From an uncultured Myxococcales bacterium (lineage in GTDB: Bacteria > Myxococcota_A > UBA9042 > DTJE01), in the NCBI GenBank assembly GCA_937975765.1, contig CALJUR010000076.1:1-24634 (forward strand): a DNA stretch of 24,634 nucleotides, written 5' to 3'. Positions 7,114 to 14,195 of the stretch are shown piece after piece. The notes beneath the pieces are model-generated. The model was not told the DNA's origin, made no database searches, and saw only the letters and a list, made by a program, of their open reading frames with translations. The stretch's first letter is position 1, and each line of letters opens with the position of its first letter. The position numbers were made by a program, and so were the translations under genes.

Positions 7114-9453
7114 GTGGGGAAGTCGCTGATCATCGTCGAGTCGCCCGCGAAGGCCTCGACCATCAAGAAGTACCTGCAGGGCGAGTTCGAGGTCGAGGCT
7201 TCGGCGGGCCACATCAAGGACCTGCCCGAACGCACCCTTGGCGTGAACGTCGAGGACGGCTTCGCGACGAAGTTCGAGGTGGTGAAGGGCAAGCGCAAGA
7301 TCGTGGACAAGCTGCGCAAGGCCGCCGCCACCGCCGACTGCGTCTACCTGGCCCCCGACCCCGACCGCGAGGGCGAGGCCATTGCCTGGCACATCGCCGA
7401 GGAGATCCGCGGGGTCGCCCCGGAGATCCGGCGCGTGCTGTTCCACGAGATCACGAAGGACGCGGTGCGCAAGGCGCTGCAGTACCCGCGCGACCTCGAC
7501 GAGAAGATGTACGAGTCGCAACTGGCCCGGCGCATCCTGGACCGGCTGGTGGGCTACCAGATCTCGCCGCTGTTGTGGCGCAAGGTGCAGGGCGGTCTGT
7601 CGGCGGGGCGCGTGCAGTCGGTCGCGGTGCGGCTGGTCGTGGACCGCGAGCGCGAGATCGAGGCGTTCGACCCGCGCGAGTACTGGGTGCTGACGGCGGA
7701 CCTGGAACGGACCCCGCCCCGGGGCCCGCAGCGCTTCCAGGCGACGCTGCGCCGGCTGGACGGGAAGAAGGCGGACGTCAACAACGGCGCCCAGGCGCGC
7801 GACCTGCAGGCCGTGCTGAAGGGCGCCGACTGGCGCGTGGCGAAGGTCGAACGGAAGGAGCGCCGCCGGCCCTCCCTGCCGCCGTTCATCACCAGTTCGT
7901 TGCAGCAGGAGGCGTCCCGGCTGCTGCGTTTCTCGCCGTCGCACACGATGGCGGTGGCCCAGCGGCTGTACGAGGGCATCGACCTCGGGGACGAGGGGCG
8001 CGTCGGCCTGATCACCTACATGCGTACCGACTCGGTACGCATGTCCGACGAGGCCGTGAAGGGGATCCGGGAGGTCGTCGCCGAGCGGTACGGCACCGCG
8101 TACGTCCCGGCGAAGTCGATCCTGTATCGCAACAAGCGGTCGGCGCAGGACGCGCACGAGGCGATCCGGCCGACGTCGGCCTGGAGGACGCCGTCCGAGG
8201 TCAAGGCGTTCCTGGAACGGGACGAGTTCCGGCTGTACTCGCTGGTGTGGGCGCGGGCCGTGGCCTGCCAGATGACCGCCGCGGTGTACGACCAGACCTC
8301 GGTGGATATCGAGGCCGGGCCGGCCGAGTTCCGGGCGACCGGCTCGGTGCTGAGGTTCGACGGCTACCTGGCGGCCTGGCGCGACGGCAAGGACGCCCCG
8401 AAGGTCGAGGAGGCGAAGGCCGACGCGGCCGAGGGCGACGAGGAATTCGAGGGACAGGGCACGCTGCCGGCCGACCTGGCGGACGGCGAGCCGGTGCGCC
8501 TGAGGGACCTGAAGGGCGAACAGAAGTTCACCGAGCCGCCGCCGCGCTTCAACGAGGCCACGCTGGTCCGCGAACTGGAGGAGAAGGGCATCGGGCGGCC
8601 GTCCACGTACGCGACCATCGTCGGCACGATCCAGACGAAGGGCTACGTGAAGAAGGTCGAGGGGCGCCTTCGCCCCAGCGAGCTGGGTCGCGTGGTGACG
8701 GACCTGCTGGTACGGCACTTTGCGGACATCGTCGACTTCGACTTCACCGCGCGGATGGAGGAGTCGCTGGACAAGGTCGAAGAGGGCCAGACGGGCCGCC
8801 TGGAACTGCTGGGCACGTTCTGGGCCGCCTTCGACAAGACGCTGAAGCAGGCTGCTGCCGAGATGCGCAGCGTCAAGTCCGAGGCGATCCCGGCGGGCGT
8901 GAACTGCGACAAGTGCGGCAAGCCGCTGCTGATCCGCTTCGGCAAGAACGGCGCGTTCCTGGGCTGCTCGGGCTTCCCGGAGTGCCGCAACACGATGGAA
9001 TTCGACCGCGACGAGAACGGGCACGTGGCCCCGCGCGGGAACGAGAGCCCCGGCCAGTGCCCGAAGTGCGGCAGCGAACTGCAGGTGCGCTCGGGCCGTT
9101 TCGGCAAGTTCGTCGCCTGCACGACGTACCCGAAGTGCGACTTCACGCGGCCCTACACCCGCGCCGAGTGCTGCCCCGTCCCGGGCTGCCCGGGCCACCT
9201 GGCGGAGAAGCGCAGCAAGAAGGGCAAGCCGTTCTTCGGGTGCGACCAGTACCCGAAGTGCAAGTTCCTGACCTCGTACGAGCCGGTGTCCGAGACGTGC
9301 CCGCAGTGCGGCGCGCCGACGCTGTTCGTGCGGTCGTTCCGCAACGCGCGGACGCTGCTGTGCCAGCGCGAGGGGTGCGGGTTCACGCGGCGCGAGACGG
9401 CGCCGAAGCCGGGCGAGCGCGGCCTGGACAAGGCGGCCGGGGGCGCCGAATGA
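7114..9453 (+). CDS. topA: DNA topoisomerase I
   Basis: Type IA topoisomerase that relaxes negative supercoils. The 779-aa product starts with the TOPRIM domain (SLIIVESPAKASTIKKYL, residues 4-21), with its acidic metal site DPDREGEAIAWH near residue 82. The catalytic Tyr lies in ITYMRTDSVRMS at about residue 302. After residue 590 come four Cys4 zinc-ribbon repeats (CDKCG, CPKCG, CCPVPGC, CPQCG, each with a second Cys pair), the usual C-terminal DNA-binding tail. GTG at 7114 is the start because the TOPRIM strand begins at once and GGAAGGGAAG lies just upstream. An upstream in-frame ATG at 7009 would add non-conserved Arg-rich residues. The stop overlaps the next gene. Confidence 0.96.
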   Translation: MGKSLIIVESPAKASTIKKYLQGEFEVEASAGHIKDLPERTLGVNVEDGFATKFEVVKGKRKIVDKLRKAAATADCVYLAPDPDREGEAIAWHIAEEIRGVAPEIRRVLFHEITKDAVRKALQYPRDLDEKMYESQLARRILDRLVGYQISPLLWRKVQGGLSAGRVQSVAVRLVVDREREIEAFDPREYWVLTADLERTPPRGPQRFQATLRRLDGKKADVNNGAQARDLQAVLKGADWRVAKVERKERRRPSLPPFITSSLQQEASRLLRFSPSHTMAVAQRLYEGIDLGDEGRVGLITYMRTDSVRMSDEAVKGIREVVAERYGTAYVPAKSILYRNKRSAQDAHEAIRPTSAWRTPSEVKAFLERDEFRLYSLVWARAVACQMTAAVYDQTSVDIEAGPAEFRATGSVLRFDGYLAAWRDGKDAPKVEEAKADAAEGDEEFEGQGTLPADLADGEPVRLRDLKGEQKFTEPPPRFNEATLVRELEEKGIGRPSTYATIVGTIQTKGYVKKVEGRLRPSELGRVVTDLLVRHFADIVDFDFTARMEESLDKVEEGQTGRLELLGTFWAAFDKTLKQAAAEMRSVKSEAIPAGVNCDKCGKPLLIRFGKNGAFLGCSGFPECRNTMEFDRDENGHVAPRGNESPGQCPKCGSELQVRSGRFGKFVACTTYPKCDFTRPYTRAECCPVPGCPGHLAEKRSKKGKPFFGCDQYPKCKFLTSYEPVSETCPQCGAPTLFVRSFRNARTLLCQREGCGFTRRETAPKPGERGLDKAAGGAE
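8018..8044. repeat. Perfect 11-bp inverted repeat over the topA active-site codons
   Basis: ACATGCGTACC (8018-8028), a 5-base loop GACTC, and GGTACGCATGT (8034-8044) form a perfect 11-bp stem. It begins inside the codon of the catalytic Tyr and spans MRTDSVRM. It uses CGT and GTA, codons that look uncommon in this GC3-rich gene. Confidence 0.85.
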
Positions 9454-10001
9454 AGCTGTACACGCGGACCGGCGACGGCGGCGAGACCGGCCTGCTGGCT
9501 GGCGGGCGCGTCAGCAAGGCCGATCCACGGGTGGAGGCATACGGGGCGGTCGACGAGGCCAACGCCTTCGTCGGCGTCGCCCGGGTCGAGTCGTCGCTGC
9601 TGCCCGGGGGCACGGACCGGGACCTGCTGCTGGCCGCCATGGACGAGGTGCAGGACGGGTTGATGCGGCTGTGCGCCGACCTGGCGTCCGGCGGCTCGTG
9701 GCCCGTTGGCATGGACGAGGCCCGCGTCGCCCGGATCGAGCGGCGGATCGACCAGGCGATGGCCGGCCTGCCGGAACTGCGCCACTTCCTGTCCCCCGGA
9801 GCCTCCCGCGCCGAGGCCGCCCTGCACGTGGCCCGGACCGTCGTGCGGCGGGCCGAGCGGCGCGTCGTCGCCCTGGGGGAGGGCTTCGGCGACAACGCGC
9901 TGCGCCGCGTCTTCCTGAACCGGGTGTCCGACCTGATGTTCGCGCTGTCCCGCGTCGCGCTGCGGGCCGAGGGCCTTCCGGAGCGCCTCTGGAAGCCGTG
10001 A
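9450..10001 (+). CDS. pduO: PduO-type cob(I)alamin adenosyltransferase
   Basis: Transfers the adenosyl group of ATP to cob(I)alamin to make coenzyme B12; acts in the cytoplasm as a trimer. The 183-aa product opens with the ATP-binding KLYTRTGDGGETGL motif. It carries AYGAVDEANAFVG, the central SPGASRAEAALHVARTVVRRAERR helix pair (about residues 114-137) with the Arg residues of the active site, and the C-terminal LNRVSDLMFALSRVA. Length is normal for the family. Its ATG overlaps the topA stop by ATGA, so it is probably read from the topA message. No B12-dependent enzyme lies nearby to show which pathway it serves. Confidence 0.93.
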   Translation: MKLYTRTGDGGETGLLAGGRVSKADPRVEAYGAVDEANAFVGVARVESSLLPGGTDRDLLLAAMDEVQDGLMRLCADLASGGSWPVGMDEARVARIERRIDQAMAGLPELRHFLSPGASRAEAALHVARTVVRRAERRVVALGEGFGDNALRRVFLNRVSDLMFALSRVALRAEGLPERLWKP

Positions 10002-10047
10002 GATCCCCGGCGACTCCGCCTCCCCCGACCGGTACGCGACGAATCGC

Positions 10048-10076
10048 TTGACAGGCGGGATCGTCGCCGCTATATT
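10048..10076 (+). promoter_or_regulatory. Near-consensus promoter of the tRNA-Leu gene
   Basis: TTGACA (10048-10053), a 17-base spacer, and TATATT (10071-10076) give a perfect -35 and a one-mismatch -10. It lies 18 bases before the tRNA, as expected for a stable RNA promoter. Confidence 0.85.
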
Positions 10077-10094
10077 CCCCTCCGCTTTGGCGCT

Positions 10095-10178
10095 GCGAAA
10101 GTGGCGGAATTGGCAGACGCGCTAGATTCAGGTTCTAGTAGGCGCAAGCCTGTGGGGGTTCAAGTCCCCCCTTTCGCA
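10095..10178 (+). tRNA. tRNA-Leu (anticodon CAG)
   Basis: Acceptor GCGAAAG (10095-10101) pairs with CTTTCGC (10171-10177), with discriminator A10178. The anticodon stem CTAGA/TCTAG holds the loop TTCAGGT with CAG at 34-36, reading CUG. The class II variable arm GGC-GCAA-GCC and a perfect T arm GGGGG-TTCAAGT-CCCCC are typical of tRNA-Leu. CCA is not encoded (ACCC follows). From 10125 onward the sequence is shared with the right end of the element, so the 3' part of this gene is supplied by the integrated DNA yet remains intact. CUG is clearly a dominant Leu codon in the surrounding genes. Confidence 0.97.
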
Positions 10179-10181
10179 CCC
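10125..10181 (+). repeat. attL: left 57-bp direct repeat inside tRNA-Leu
   Basis: Identical to 16184-16240. The identity begins in the 5' strand of the anticodon stem and runs through the tRNA 3' end plus CCC. The anticodon stem-loop (5-bp stem, 7-base loop) fits the known preference of many tyrosine integrases to cut across a 7-bp overlap at the anticodon loop. On the right copy the 5' half of that stem reads CCGGA in place of CTAGA, marking the element-derived side. Confidence 0.93.
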
Positions 10182-10213
10182 GCAAGTCGTTGAATTGACG
10201 ACGGTTCACGAAG

Positions 10214-10243
10214 AAGCCTCGGCCGGTTGGTCGGGGCTTTTTT
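10214..10243 (+). terminator. Rho-independent terminator carried by the element for the tRNA
   Basis: AAGCCTCGGCC and GGTCGGGGCTT form an 11-bp stem (two G-U pairs) with a GGTT loop, followed by TTTTTT. It lies 36 bases after the tRNA, inside the element, and replaces the host terminator that was pushed to the right end. Confidence 0.85.
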
Positions 10244-10247
10244 GTTT

Positions 10248-10269
10248 CTAACAACGATACTAACAACGA
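10248..10269 (+). promoter_or_regulatory. Two tandem candidate integrase arm-binding sites
   Basis: CTAACAACGA occurs at 10248-10257 and 10260-10269, 12 bp apart. The exact reverse complement occurs once at 16093-16102. In the circular form these would flank the core about 66 and 81 bp away on either side, the arrangement of arm-type sites of tyrosine integrases. The function is inferred from position and symmetry. Confidence 0.6.
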
Positions 10270-10482
10270 AATCCGGGGCCGGGGGTCCGGGCCGATGCGC
10301 CGCCGGAGCCGCTTCTGGGCCGCCCGGCGACCGGAACGGGGCCCGGAGGTCGGGTACGTCCCCAGACTGGCCTTGGCGGGGCGACTAGGCGGTCCTGGAC
10401 GCGGCTTCAAGACGGAGTGGACGTCGGGCGTCGGCGTTGACGCTCCAGACCCGTCGTGGCACGATTCTGGCCGAGGTGTGGC

Positions 10483-12006
10483 GTGGCCCTGTTCACTGGC
10501 GAGAATGCCCTGCTGGAGAAGGTCGAGCGCCACGACCGGCACCAGTTCGAGATCAAGCTCGACTACCCGCTCGACCCGAACGCCAAGGTCCAGTCCTACA
10601 CGGTCGAGGCGTACTTCTTCGCGTCCCAGAGCCTCAACGTCAACCAGATGACCTTCGGCCCCCGGGAGTTCTACTCGGACGTCCGGGACTTCGTCCGATT
10701 CAAGACGCCGCAGATGACGCTGGCCCAGGTGGTCGGGCAGGACCCGCGGTCACCCATTGGGCGGCTGGCGGGTTGCGCGGAGTCCTTCAAGGCGGGCACG
10801 GCCGGACCGACCGACCTGCGGACCCTGGTGCACGAAGCGAAGATGCTGGGGTGCATCCTTCGGGCCTCCCTCCGGGACCTGGGACAACTGGTCGTGGAGA
10901 CCCGAGCCCGCGGCACCCCGGCGGACACCGCGAACGCGGTGCGGCTTGCCCAGGAGTCCCTGGCGCCCCTGGCCACCGCCCTCTCCCGGTACCGGGAATC
11001 CGTCGACGCCCTGCTCATCCCCGGCTTCCCCCAGGACGTCCTGGCGGCGATGCACCTCGTGGACGAGTACCTGAGCCTCACCGCCGAGTCCTACGCCCTG
11101 CACCTGCTCGACGTCGTCCCCGACATGGACGCGGGACTCCGGGACCGGGTCATCGGGCTCGCCGCTGGGGAGGCCGGGTACAGGACCAGCCGCGGGTACC
11201 GGTCGGTGGCCCGTGCCGACGCCGACAACGAGGAGTTCGTCTTCCGGAACTCGCTGCTCAAGAAGTACGTGGCCAGCGCGCAGTACCTGCATATCCGGAC
11301 CGAGGACGCCCGCTCCTCCGTGGAGCACGCCCTGTTCGCCGTGGCCGCCGGGGTGTCGATGGCCTTCGCCACCTCGGTGTCCTTCTGGGCCGCCAGCCTC
11401 GCCCCGGTGTCGTGGACGCTCTTCGCGGTCCTCGTGGTCAGCTACATGCTGAAGGACCGGATCAAGGAGGTGGGCAGGCAGTTCTTCCTGCGCCTGCTCG
11501 GCCGGAGCGTGGCCGACCACCGGGTCGTCATCACCGACCCGGTCACGGGCGTCCGCATCGGGAAGTTCCGGCAGAAGTTCCTGTTCGTGCCGCCCGACAA
11601 GGTCCCGGAGGACGTGCGGAGGCTTCGGAACTCGGGCCGGACCGAGATCCTGGCCGAGAGGGAGTTCTCCGAGTCCGTCTTCCGGTACACGAAACTCCTG
11701 ACGGTGGAGCCCGGCCGCGTCACCGGAGGCCGTGAGCGCGTGGCGGCTCTGACCGACGTCCTCCGGATGAACGTCCGCCACTTCCTGCACTCCCTGGACG
11801 AGCCCGAACCCTACGTCGAGGTACTCGATGGGGGCCGTGAGCCCCGCCGCGTAAAGTCCCACCGGACCTACCACCTGAACGTCGTCCTGCGCTTCTGGCG
11901 CGGTCCGGACGCAAGCCACGCCGCTCTCCGGAAGATCCGGGTCGTCCTCGATCAGGGCGGGATCTGCCGGTTGGAGACCTTCGACCCCGAGCGGTCGGCA
12001 ACGTAG
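10483..12006 (+). CDS. Unrecognised 507-aa protein with two central membrane helices (element cargo)
   Basis: I cannot assign a named family. GTG at 10483 is preferred over the in-frame GTG at 10456 because GAGG (10473-10476) lies six bases before it. The product has an N-terminal region of about 280 residues that begins with a probable beta part (EIKLDYPLDPNAKVQSYTVE) and continues with long helices. Two closely spaced membrane helices follow (about 283-302 and 306-325, HALFAVAAGVSMAFATSVSF then SWTLFAVLVVSYML), then a cytoplasmic C-terminal half of about 180 residues with mixed charge. The hairpin topology puts both large domains on the same side, most likely the cytoplasm. No nuclease, ATPase or protease motif is visible. 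It is the first gene of the rightward cassette; an inverted repeat CGGTTGGT/ACCAACCG (12022-12053) separates it from the next gene. Confidence 0.75.
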   Translation: MALFTGENALLEKVERHDRHQFEIKLDYPLDPNAKVQSYTVEAYFFASQSLNVNQMTFGPREFYSDVRDFVRFKTPQMTLAQVVGQDPRSPIGRLAGCAESFKAGTAGPTDLRTLVHEAKMLGCILRASLRDLGQLVVETRARGTPADTANAVRLAQESLAPLATALSRYRESVDALLIPGFPQDVLAAMHLVDEYLSLTAESYALHLLDVVPDMDAGLRDRVIGLAAGEAGYRTSRGYRSVARADADNEEFVFRNSLLKKYVASAQYLHIRTEDARSSVEHALFAVAAGVSMAFATSVSFWAASLAPVSWTLFAVLVVSYMLKDRIKEVGRQFFLRLLGRSVADHRVVITDPVTGVRIGKFRQKFLFVPPDKVPEDVRRLRNSGRTEILAEREFSESVFRYTKLLTVEPGRVTGGRERVAALTDVLRMNVRHFLHSLDEPEPYVEVLDGGREPRRVKSHRTYHLNVVLRFWRGPDASHAALRKIRVVLDQGGICRLETFDPERSAT

Positions 12007-12087
12007 GCGCCGGTGCGTGGGCGGTTGGTGCGGGCTGGCTGACAGACCAACCGGGGCGAGGATCGGGACCTGTGAAAGGAGGCGGCG

Positions 12088-12339
12088 GTGATTGGAAGGG
12101 TTCATCAGATCAACCCGGTGAGGGGAATGGTGGCCGTCGAGACTGCGGGGTACGGGTACTCCATCTTCGAGATGCTGTCGGAGGAACCCGTGTCGGTCGG
12201 GGACGAGGTCGAATGGTCCCACGACACCGTCCTCGGGCGGACCGTGCTCGTCAACCACACGGTCGGGGCATCCTTCGACGTGTACTTCCAGAACCACTGG
12301 GTCCCGCCGGGGCAACTGCGAGTTCAACTGCGGCTGTAG
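12088..12339 (+). CDS. Small OB-fold-like protein (element cargo)
   Basis: An 83-aa product starting at GTG 12088 behind a near-perfect AAAGGAGG (12075-12082), the strongest ribosome binding site in the element, so high expression is likely. The pattern IGRVHQINPVRGMVAVET-GYGYSIFEM-VSVGDEVEWSH-LGRTVLVNHT alternates strands and Gly turns as in a small beta barrel of the OB or cold-shock type, with aromatic residues that could contact nucleic acid. The C-terminal 25 residues are less regular. Similar short hypothetical proteins occur in many bacteria, but I know no established role. It sits 81 bases after the membrane protein gene, in the same direction. Confidence 0.75.
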   Translation: MIGRVHQINPVRGMVAVETAGYGYSIFEMLSEEPVSVGDEVEWSHDTVLGRTVLVNHTVGASFDVYFQNHWVPPGQLRVQLRL

Positions 12340-12408
12340 CCAGGTCGAGCCTGGGTTGCCCGTCGACTCGGACCGGAGCAGAATCGGGTCCAACCGCGGG
12401 GGTGTGAG

Positions 12409-12963
12409 ATGGACTGGGCTTGGACCCGGAAGGTCCCGAAGTGGGTCTGGATCGTGGGCGGCGTGCTCGTGGTGACCGGCGCCGTACACCTGCTCTTCCC
12501 GGAGGAGATGGCCCGGATCCGGCGCGAGAACCAGGAAAGGGCCGCCGCCCAGCAGGAAGCCCGGGAGCAGAAGAAGGCCGAGAAGGAGGCCAAGCGGGCG
12601 GCCGACAAGGCGGAGCGCGAGCAGCGGGAGCAGCAGGCCGAGGCCGAGCATCGGGCAACGGTGACCCGAACCGGTCAGTACGGCTGGCTGGCCACGCCGA
12701 GCGGCGTGAACCCGATCCTGGTCGCGGCCACGAAGGACGACCTGGACCGGTACACGAAGATCGCGATGGCCCACGACCAGCTTGGCGGGAACCAGATGCT
12801 GGCGGCGGGGGCGCTCTTCCCGGTCACACCCGGGACCCGGGTCCTGGTGACCGACCACACGTTCACCGCCACGGAGGTCCGGGTCCAGGACGGTCCGTAC
12901 AAGGGGCGGTCGGCGTGGGTGCCGTTCGAGTACGTGCGGTCCTCTCCCCCGTCGGGGCCGTAG
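12409..12963 (+). CDS. Membrane-anchored coiled-coil protein with C-terminal beta domain (element cargo)
   Basis: A 184-aa product. A short start (MDWAWTRKVPK) leads into one membrane helix (about residues 12-30), then a strongly charged helix rich in Glu, Lys, Arg, Ala and Gln (about 34-85) that should form a coiled coil. The final domain (about 88-178) contains GTRVLVTDHTFTATEVRVQDG and GRSAWVPFEYV, which resembles an SH3-like barrel. No enzyme motif is seen. ATG 12409 follows GGGGGTGTGAG. The gene ends five bases before the oppositely oriented recombinase stop, so the two transcription units converge with no visible terminator between them. Assembly with the 507-aa membrane protein is possible but only inferred from adjacency. 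Confidence 0.75.
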   Translation: MDWAWTRKVPKWVWIVGGVLVVTGAVHLLFPEEMARIRRENQERAAAQQEAREQKKAEKEAKRAADKAEREQREQQAEAEHRATVTRTGQYGWLATPSGVNPILVAATKDDLDRYTKIAMAHDQLGGNQMLAAGALFPVTPGTRVLVTDHTFTATEVRVQDGPYKGRSAWVPFEYVRSSPPSGP

Positions 12964-12968
12964 GCGGT

Positions 12969-13913
12969 TCAGTTGACCAGATCGTCCCCTGGTCCGGGCG
13001 AGGGCGCCGCCGCCGGCGGCGCCGGGGCCAGTGACGCGGCGATCTGTGCGGCCTGGGCCGCAGCCCCGGCGTCCGCCTTCACGTAGTGCCGGTTCGTCAC
13101 GGCCTGCCCGTTGTGGCCCAGGTCCCGCGAGATCGCGGCGCCGATCACGCCGACCTCCTTGGCCCAGGATCCGGCGGTCCCCCGCAGGCCGTGTGGTGGG
13201 ACCACGGATACGCCCGCGGCCTCGCACTGGCGTTCGAGGTTGTCGTTGGGCCAGGACTCGCAGTGGTGCTGTCCCGGATACTCACCCGGGAACAGGTAGT
13301 CCTTGAAGGACTTCCCCGCGGCCTGCTGTCGCAGGCGGGACAGGGCGGGTTCGTAGACCCGGAGGCCGCGGACTCCGGCCGTGGTCTTCGTCTTGAACAC
13401 CTCGACCAGCCCATACTCCCGCCCCTCGTGGTCGTAGTTCGGGGCCACGTCCACGTCCCGGACCCGCCGCTTCAGGAGTTCGGATTTCCGGGCGCCCGTC
13501 ATCAGCAGCAGGAGCGTGAACGTGGCCGCCTCGGACTCGTCCTTCAGGAGGTGGGCGATCAGGACTCGTGCCTCGGCCCGTGTCAGTTGAGGCTTGCCGG
13601 TCGGCATCCTGCCCTCGACGGTGATCCCAGCGGCCGGGTTGCGATGTGTCCACCCCTTCTTCACGCAGAAGATTAGGAACCGGTTCATCTCCTTCAGGGT
13701 GTTGGACTTGCTGGCGATGGACGTGAGCCGGGCCAGCCTTCGAAGGACGTGGACCTTCGAGGCCCGGTCCAGCGCGGGCAGGGACTCCACGAACGGCCGC
13801 AACTGGTGGCCCGCCGTGTCGATGGTGGACTTCTCCAACCCGCGGCCCTTCATTGCGGCGAGGTACTGACCGAGCGCCTCGTCCGGGGTTGGGATTCCGG
13901 ACGGGATGCTCAA
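12969..13913 (-). CDS. Tyrosine recombinase (integrase), N-terminus apparently lost
   Basis: Site-specific recombinase expected to integrate and excise the element at tRNA-Leu. From TTG 13913 the product is 314 aa with a SAM-like core-binding domain (about residues 9-90) and a full catalytic set: Arg142 (TGARKSE), Lys174 or Lys176 (FKTKTT), His241 and Arg244 (PHGLRG), His267 (LGHNG), and nucleophile Tyr277 (RHYVK). The TTG has a GAGG five bases upstream. However, the same frame stays open upstream to 14015 and reads YYFKTRAEALAFKKDFEDEL, typical of the arm-binding N-terminus of integrases, yet contains no start codon before a stop at 14016-14018. A rightward coding remnant takes over at that point. 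The gene is probably 5'-truncated; it may still be translated from TTG without its arm domain. It lies mid-element instead of next to an att site. Confidence 0.88.
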   Translation of the reverse strand: MSIPSGIPTPDEALGQYLAAMKGRGLEKSTIDTAGHQLRPFVESLPALDRASKVHVLRRLARLTSIASKSNTLKEMNRFLIFCVKKGWTHRNPAAGITVEGRMPTGKPQLTRAEARVLIAHLLKDESEAATFTLLLLMTGARKSELLKRRVRDVDVAPNYDHEGREYGLVEVFKTKTTAGVRGLRVYEPALSRLRQQAAGKSFKDYLFPGEYPGQHHCESWPNDNLERQCEAAGVSVVPPHGLRGTAGSWAKEVGVIGAAISRDLGHNGQAVTNRHYVKADAGAAAQAAQIAASLAPAPPAAAPSPGPGDDLVN

Positions 13914-13993
13914 CTCATCCTCGAAGTCCTTCTTGAAGGCGAGGGCTTCTGCCCGGGTCTTGAAGTAGTAAGGCTTCGAGCGACCCTCCGGCC

Positions 13994-14110
13994 CTGCACG
14001 GCGAGCCTGCTGGGTTCAACCGGGAGGAGTGGTCGCTGCTCCTGCTGTTGACGGTCATCGAGATCCGCACGTTCTTCTGGATGCAGGCCAACACCCACGA
14101 CCTGGTGTAG
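13994..14110 (+). pseudogene. 3' remnant of a rightward gene beside the integrase truncation
   Basis: A forward frame from about 13994 reads HGEPAGFNREEWSLLLLL, then TVIEIRTFFWMQANTHDLV, then TAG (14108-14110). From 14018 to the stop every codon ends in G or C (30 of 30 sense codons), as in the real genes here, and the peptide looks natural, with a hydrophobic helix. There is no ATG or GTG start with a ribosome binding site, and the frame closes upstream at 13961-13963 in the integrase region. It looks like the C-terminal end of a lost gene joined to the integrase 5' region by a deletion. The rest of 14111-14195 holds only a hairpin. Confidence 0.45.
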
Positions 14111-14159
14111 CGGGTCCAGTCAAACAGCTTCGCTGGCCGGGTGTGGCTGTCCCCCGCCC

Positions 14160-14180
14160 CCGGCGCGCTACGCGCGCCGG
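14160..14180. terminator. Strong GC hairpin downstream of the XRE gene
   Basis: CCGGCGCGC-TAC-GCGCGCCGG is a perfect 9-bp stem with a 3-base loop, 16 bases after the stop of the leftward XRE gene. It has no T-tract on either strand, so termination is plausible but unproven. Confidence 0.45.
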
Positions 14181-14195
14181 CCGCGAGTGACACCG

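Larger units (their letters stand above)
10182..10482. other. Left end of the element, no gene seen
   Basis: This 301-base stretch holds a terminator (10214-10243), an ATTGACGA (10194-10201) that recurs inverted at 16156-16163 near the right end, and two integrase arm-site candidates (10248-10269). From 10270 to 10482 it is GC-rich with no convincing coding frame. A weak promoter-like pair, TTGACG (10437-10442) and ACGATT (10461-10466), precedes the first cargo gene. Confidence 0.6.

Noticed and set aside
10295..10651. Possible extra gene at the left end of the element
   Set aside because: The frame is Arg-rich, has no ribosome binding site, and its second half overlaps the 507-aa gene in another frame.
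12340..12408. Promoter TTGCCC / AGAATC before the coiled-coil gene
   Set aside because: The -10 matches the consensus poorly, and cotranscription from upstream is as likely.
13086..13676. Forward open frame over the recombinase gene
   Set aside because: The minus-strand frame carries the complete tyrosine recombinase catalytic set; the forward frame has no recognisable features.
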